From NCBI GenBank assembly GCA_035690885.1, contig DASSKC010000133.1, positions 1 to 15,077 of the forward strand: a DNA stretch of 15,077 bases. The letters are read 5' to 3'. Positions within the stretch are counted from its first letter, which is position 1. Every line of letters begins with the position of its first letter. A model generated the notes under the pieces. It saw only the letters and a program-made list of their open reading frames with translations, made no database searches and was not told the origin of the DNA. Made by a program: the position numbers and the translations under genes. The DNA comes from Oleiagrimonas sp035690885. GTDB lineage: Bacteria; Pseudomonadota; Gammaproteobacteria; Xanthomonadales; Rhodanobacteraceae. Below are positions 13,697 to 15,077 of this stretch, in pieces.

Positions 13697-14980
13697 TCAA
13701 CGAGCGGCTGCGTTCGATTGGGGCGGAGAAAGTGGAGGTGAGTGGCGCCACGGGTGGTCCGGAGCGGGCTTCCAGCCCTGTCGCCGATCCTGCTTGGTCT
13801 TGACGGCATCCACGACGGCATTGATTTCCTTGTCGTCGGCCAGTGGCGGCGGCTCACCTTTGGTCCAGCAGGTGTGGTCCAGGGCCTTGCCACGGTGGAG
13901 CACGGTCACGGTGCCGTCAAAGCCCTCACAGACGGTGACGCGGGTATGGCGCAAGCGGTATCCGGCACCTTGGTGACGGATCTGGAAGAGCTGGTTGTGG
14001 TACTGCAGGGTGAGGTTCTTCGAGAGGGTGCGTTGCTCCTGGTGGCTCAGGATCAGGGCCAATTCGGCGTCGCCGTGATGGACGCTCCGGTGGGCATCTT
14101 TGGCGCTGGCCGGAGCCACGGCGAAGCGCCGGTTGTAGTCGGCGATGAAGCCCGGCAGCCACGCGTTGGCGGCCTCCATGGAGTCAATGTCAGCCAGACG
14201 CATCTCTTTGACCAGTCGATCCTGCAAGGTCTGGTTGGCCCGCTCCACGCGTCCCTTGGCCTGTGGCGTGCGGGCATGGATGGCTTCGATGTCGAGGGTC
14301 TTGAGGGCGCGCCCAAACTGGGTCAGCTCGGCCTCGTGGTCGGGCGCGTTGACGCGGAACACGCCGTGGCGGTCGGAGTACAGGCTGACCGGCCGACCGT
14401 GGCACGCCAGATAGTCCTGGAGCACGGTCATGTACGCCTGCGTGGTCTCGGCCGGGGCGAAGTGCAAGGCCATCAGCTCACCGGTGGCATCATCGATGAA
14501 CACGATCAAGGTGCACTTGGCGGCGCGGCCCTCGAACCAGTCATGCGGGGAGCCATCGATCTGGATCATCTCGCCGCGGCACGGTCGTCGCTCGCGGACC
14601 TGAAACGCCGCCACTTTGCGCCGTCGCTTGGCGCGCCAAAGGCCCTCAGCCGCCATCCACTGACGCAGCGTCTCCACGGAATGGCCAAAGCCATGCAGTG
14701 CGACCAGCTTCTCGTGCGCCAGGGTCGGCCCGAAATCGGCATAGCGCTCCTTGACCAAGGCCACGAACTGGTCACGCACCGCCACGGCAATCTGATTGTT
14801 GCTGGGCCGGCCACGCCGCCGCGAGACCAGTCCCGCCGGCCCTTCGGCCCGGTAGCGCCGCGCCAGCCGCTTGACTTGCCGTACCGACAGCTTGAGCTGA
14901 GCGGCCGCCTGCGCTTGCGTCAGCTGCCGCTCCGCCACGTTGCGCACGACCGTCGCCCGGTCCAACTCCTGATGACTCAT
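13697..14980 (-). CDS. ISNCY (IS1202-like) family transposase
   Basis: A 427-aa DDE transposase. The N-terminal helix-turn-helix (about 18-45, LTQAQAAAQLKLSVRQVKRL) is followed by a basic SRRRGRPSN segment, then an rve-type integrase core. Catalytic residues are D142 (IQIDGSPHDWFE), D203 (LYSDRHGVFRVN) and E246 (KGRVERANQ), with spacings usual for DDE enzymes. The Q-I-D-G-S-x-H-x-W-F-E and Y-S-D-x-H-x-V-F-R-V-N blocks are characteristic of proteins labelled ISNCY. The C-terminal 100 residues are basic and less conserved. No frameshift or stop was found, so it may be active. The ATG at 14980 fits the family start; GTG codons at 14989 and 15001 are in frame. G-rich sequence lies about 11 bases upstream. 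Confidence 0.9.
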   Translation of the reverse strand: MSHQELDRATVVRNVAERQLTQAQAAAQLKLSVRQVKRLARRYRAEGPAGLVSRRRGRPSNNQIAVAVRDQFVALVKERYADFGPTLAHEKLVALHGFGHSVETLRQWMAAEGLWRAKRRRKVAAFQVRERRPCRGEMIQIDGSPHDWFEGRAAKCTLIVFIDDATGELMALHFAPAETTQAYMTVLQDYLACHGRPVSLYSDRHGVFRVNAPDHEAELTQFGRALKTLDIEAIHARTPQAKGRVERANQTLQDRLVKEMRLADIDSMEAANAWLPGFIADYNRRFAVAPASAKDAHRSVHHGDAELALILSHQEQRTLSKNLTLQYHNQLFQIRHQGAGYRLRHTRVTVCEGFDGTVTVLHRGKALDHTCWTKGEPPPLADDKEINAVVDAVKTKQDRRQGWKPAPDHPWRHSPPLSPPQSNAAAR

Positions 14981-15025
14981 CGTCAACACATCCCCGTCCA
15001 CGGCCCCTCGCTTGGTGTTTGCCCA

Positions 15026-15043
15026 AAGGGGACACTTTAACTT
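15026..15043 (-). repeat. Inner subterminal repeat, IS right end
   Basis: On the minus strand AAGTTAAAGTGTCCCCTT, related to the outer motif at 15050-15067 at an offset of 24 bp and to the inner repeat of the left end. Confidence 0.75.
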
Positions 15044-15049
15044 TGGGCG

Positions 15050-15077
15050 AAGGGGACATTACGGCTTTGGGCTAACA
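15050..15077 (-). repeat. IS right terminal inverted repeat
   Basis: On the minus strand starts TGTTAGCCCAAAG and ends ATGTCCCCTT, 22 of 28 identical to the left end. The final base of the window is the first base of this repeat. Confidence 0.85.

Larger units (their letters stand above)
13627..15077 (-). mobile_element. Complete ISNCY/IS1202-like insertion sequence
   Basis: A 1451-bp element with one transposase gene and matching ends. The outer 28 bp of the two ends agree at 22 positions, both starting TGT and both containing CCCAAAG and ATGTCCCCTT. Each end also holds a second inner copy of the AAGTnnnn-TGTCCCCTT motif about 25 bp inward, likely extra transposase binding sites. The transposase has DDE residues and is intact. 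Family assignment rests on transposase length and signature blocks; IS481 is the main alternative. The right end is the last base of the window, so target duplication cannot be seen. Confidence 0.88.

Noticed and set aside
13742..15040. 432-aa plus-strand frame inside the IS
   Set aside because: Shadow of the transposase, which carries the DDE residues on the minus strand.
1..15077. CRISPR array, tRNA or rRNA genes, toxin-antitoxin or defence genes
   Set aside because: No regularly spaced repeats, no tRNA-like cloverleaf with anticodon, no rRNA sequence, and every sizeable gene has a housekeeping or IS assignment.

Overview
The window looks like chromosomal DNA of a high-GC gammaproteobacterium, most likely order Xanthomonadales (Lysobacterales), perhaps Rhodanobacteraceae. 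The basis is the set and order of housekeeping genes (lptF-lptG next to an RDD gene and xerD, divergent pepA-holC, a holD-rimI pair), the high G+C, and dispersed hairpin repeats of the kind common in that group. Genus is not determinable by reading. All protein calls come from motifs, length and context; no search was run.

Layout. Bases 1-564 hold no credible gene. They carry two inverted copies of a structured dispersed repeat. xerD (minus) and an RDD membrane protein gene (plus) diverge from a 45-bp gap. lptG and lptF (minus, overlapping by four bases) encode the membrane core of the LPS export machine. pepA and holC run the other way, and a REP-like fold separates holC from a convergent small glutaredoxin-like gene. 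L-serine deaminase (sdaA) and a CorA-type metal transporter follow on plus. A minus-strand cluster pssA - holD-like - rimI has 3-4 base gaps and probably forms one transcript. A small secreted DUF4124 protein gene and proS are on plus. The window closes with a complete ISNCY/IS1202-like insertion sequence, 13627-15077, whose right terminus is the last base of the window.

How the genes relate. Most are unlinked housekeeping functions: chromosome dimer resolution (XerD), LPS export (LptFG), peptide turnover (PepA), replication clamp loader accessory subunits chi (HolC) and psi (HolD-like), serine breakdown, Mg2+ uptake, phosphatidylserine synthesis, S18 acetylation and prolyl-tRNA charging. Chi and psi bind each other, and here they are encoded about 3.4 kb apart.

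I did not find a new defence, biosynthetic or signalling system. The most interesting signal is non-coding: the two 56-nt double hairpins at 61-116 and 329-384 differ at 14 bases, and every difference is compensated so that all seven affected base pairs are kept while both loops are identical. That is the signature of selection on, or templated copying of, a folded DNA or RNA. The window edges (inside a repeat at the left, exactly at an IS end at the right) suggest a contig broken at repeats.
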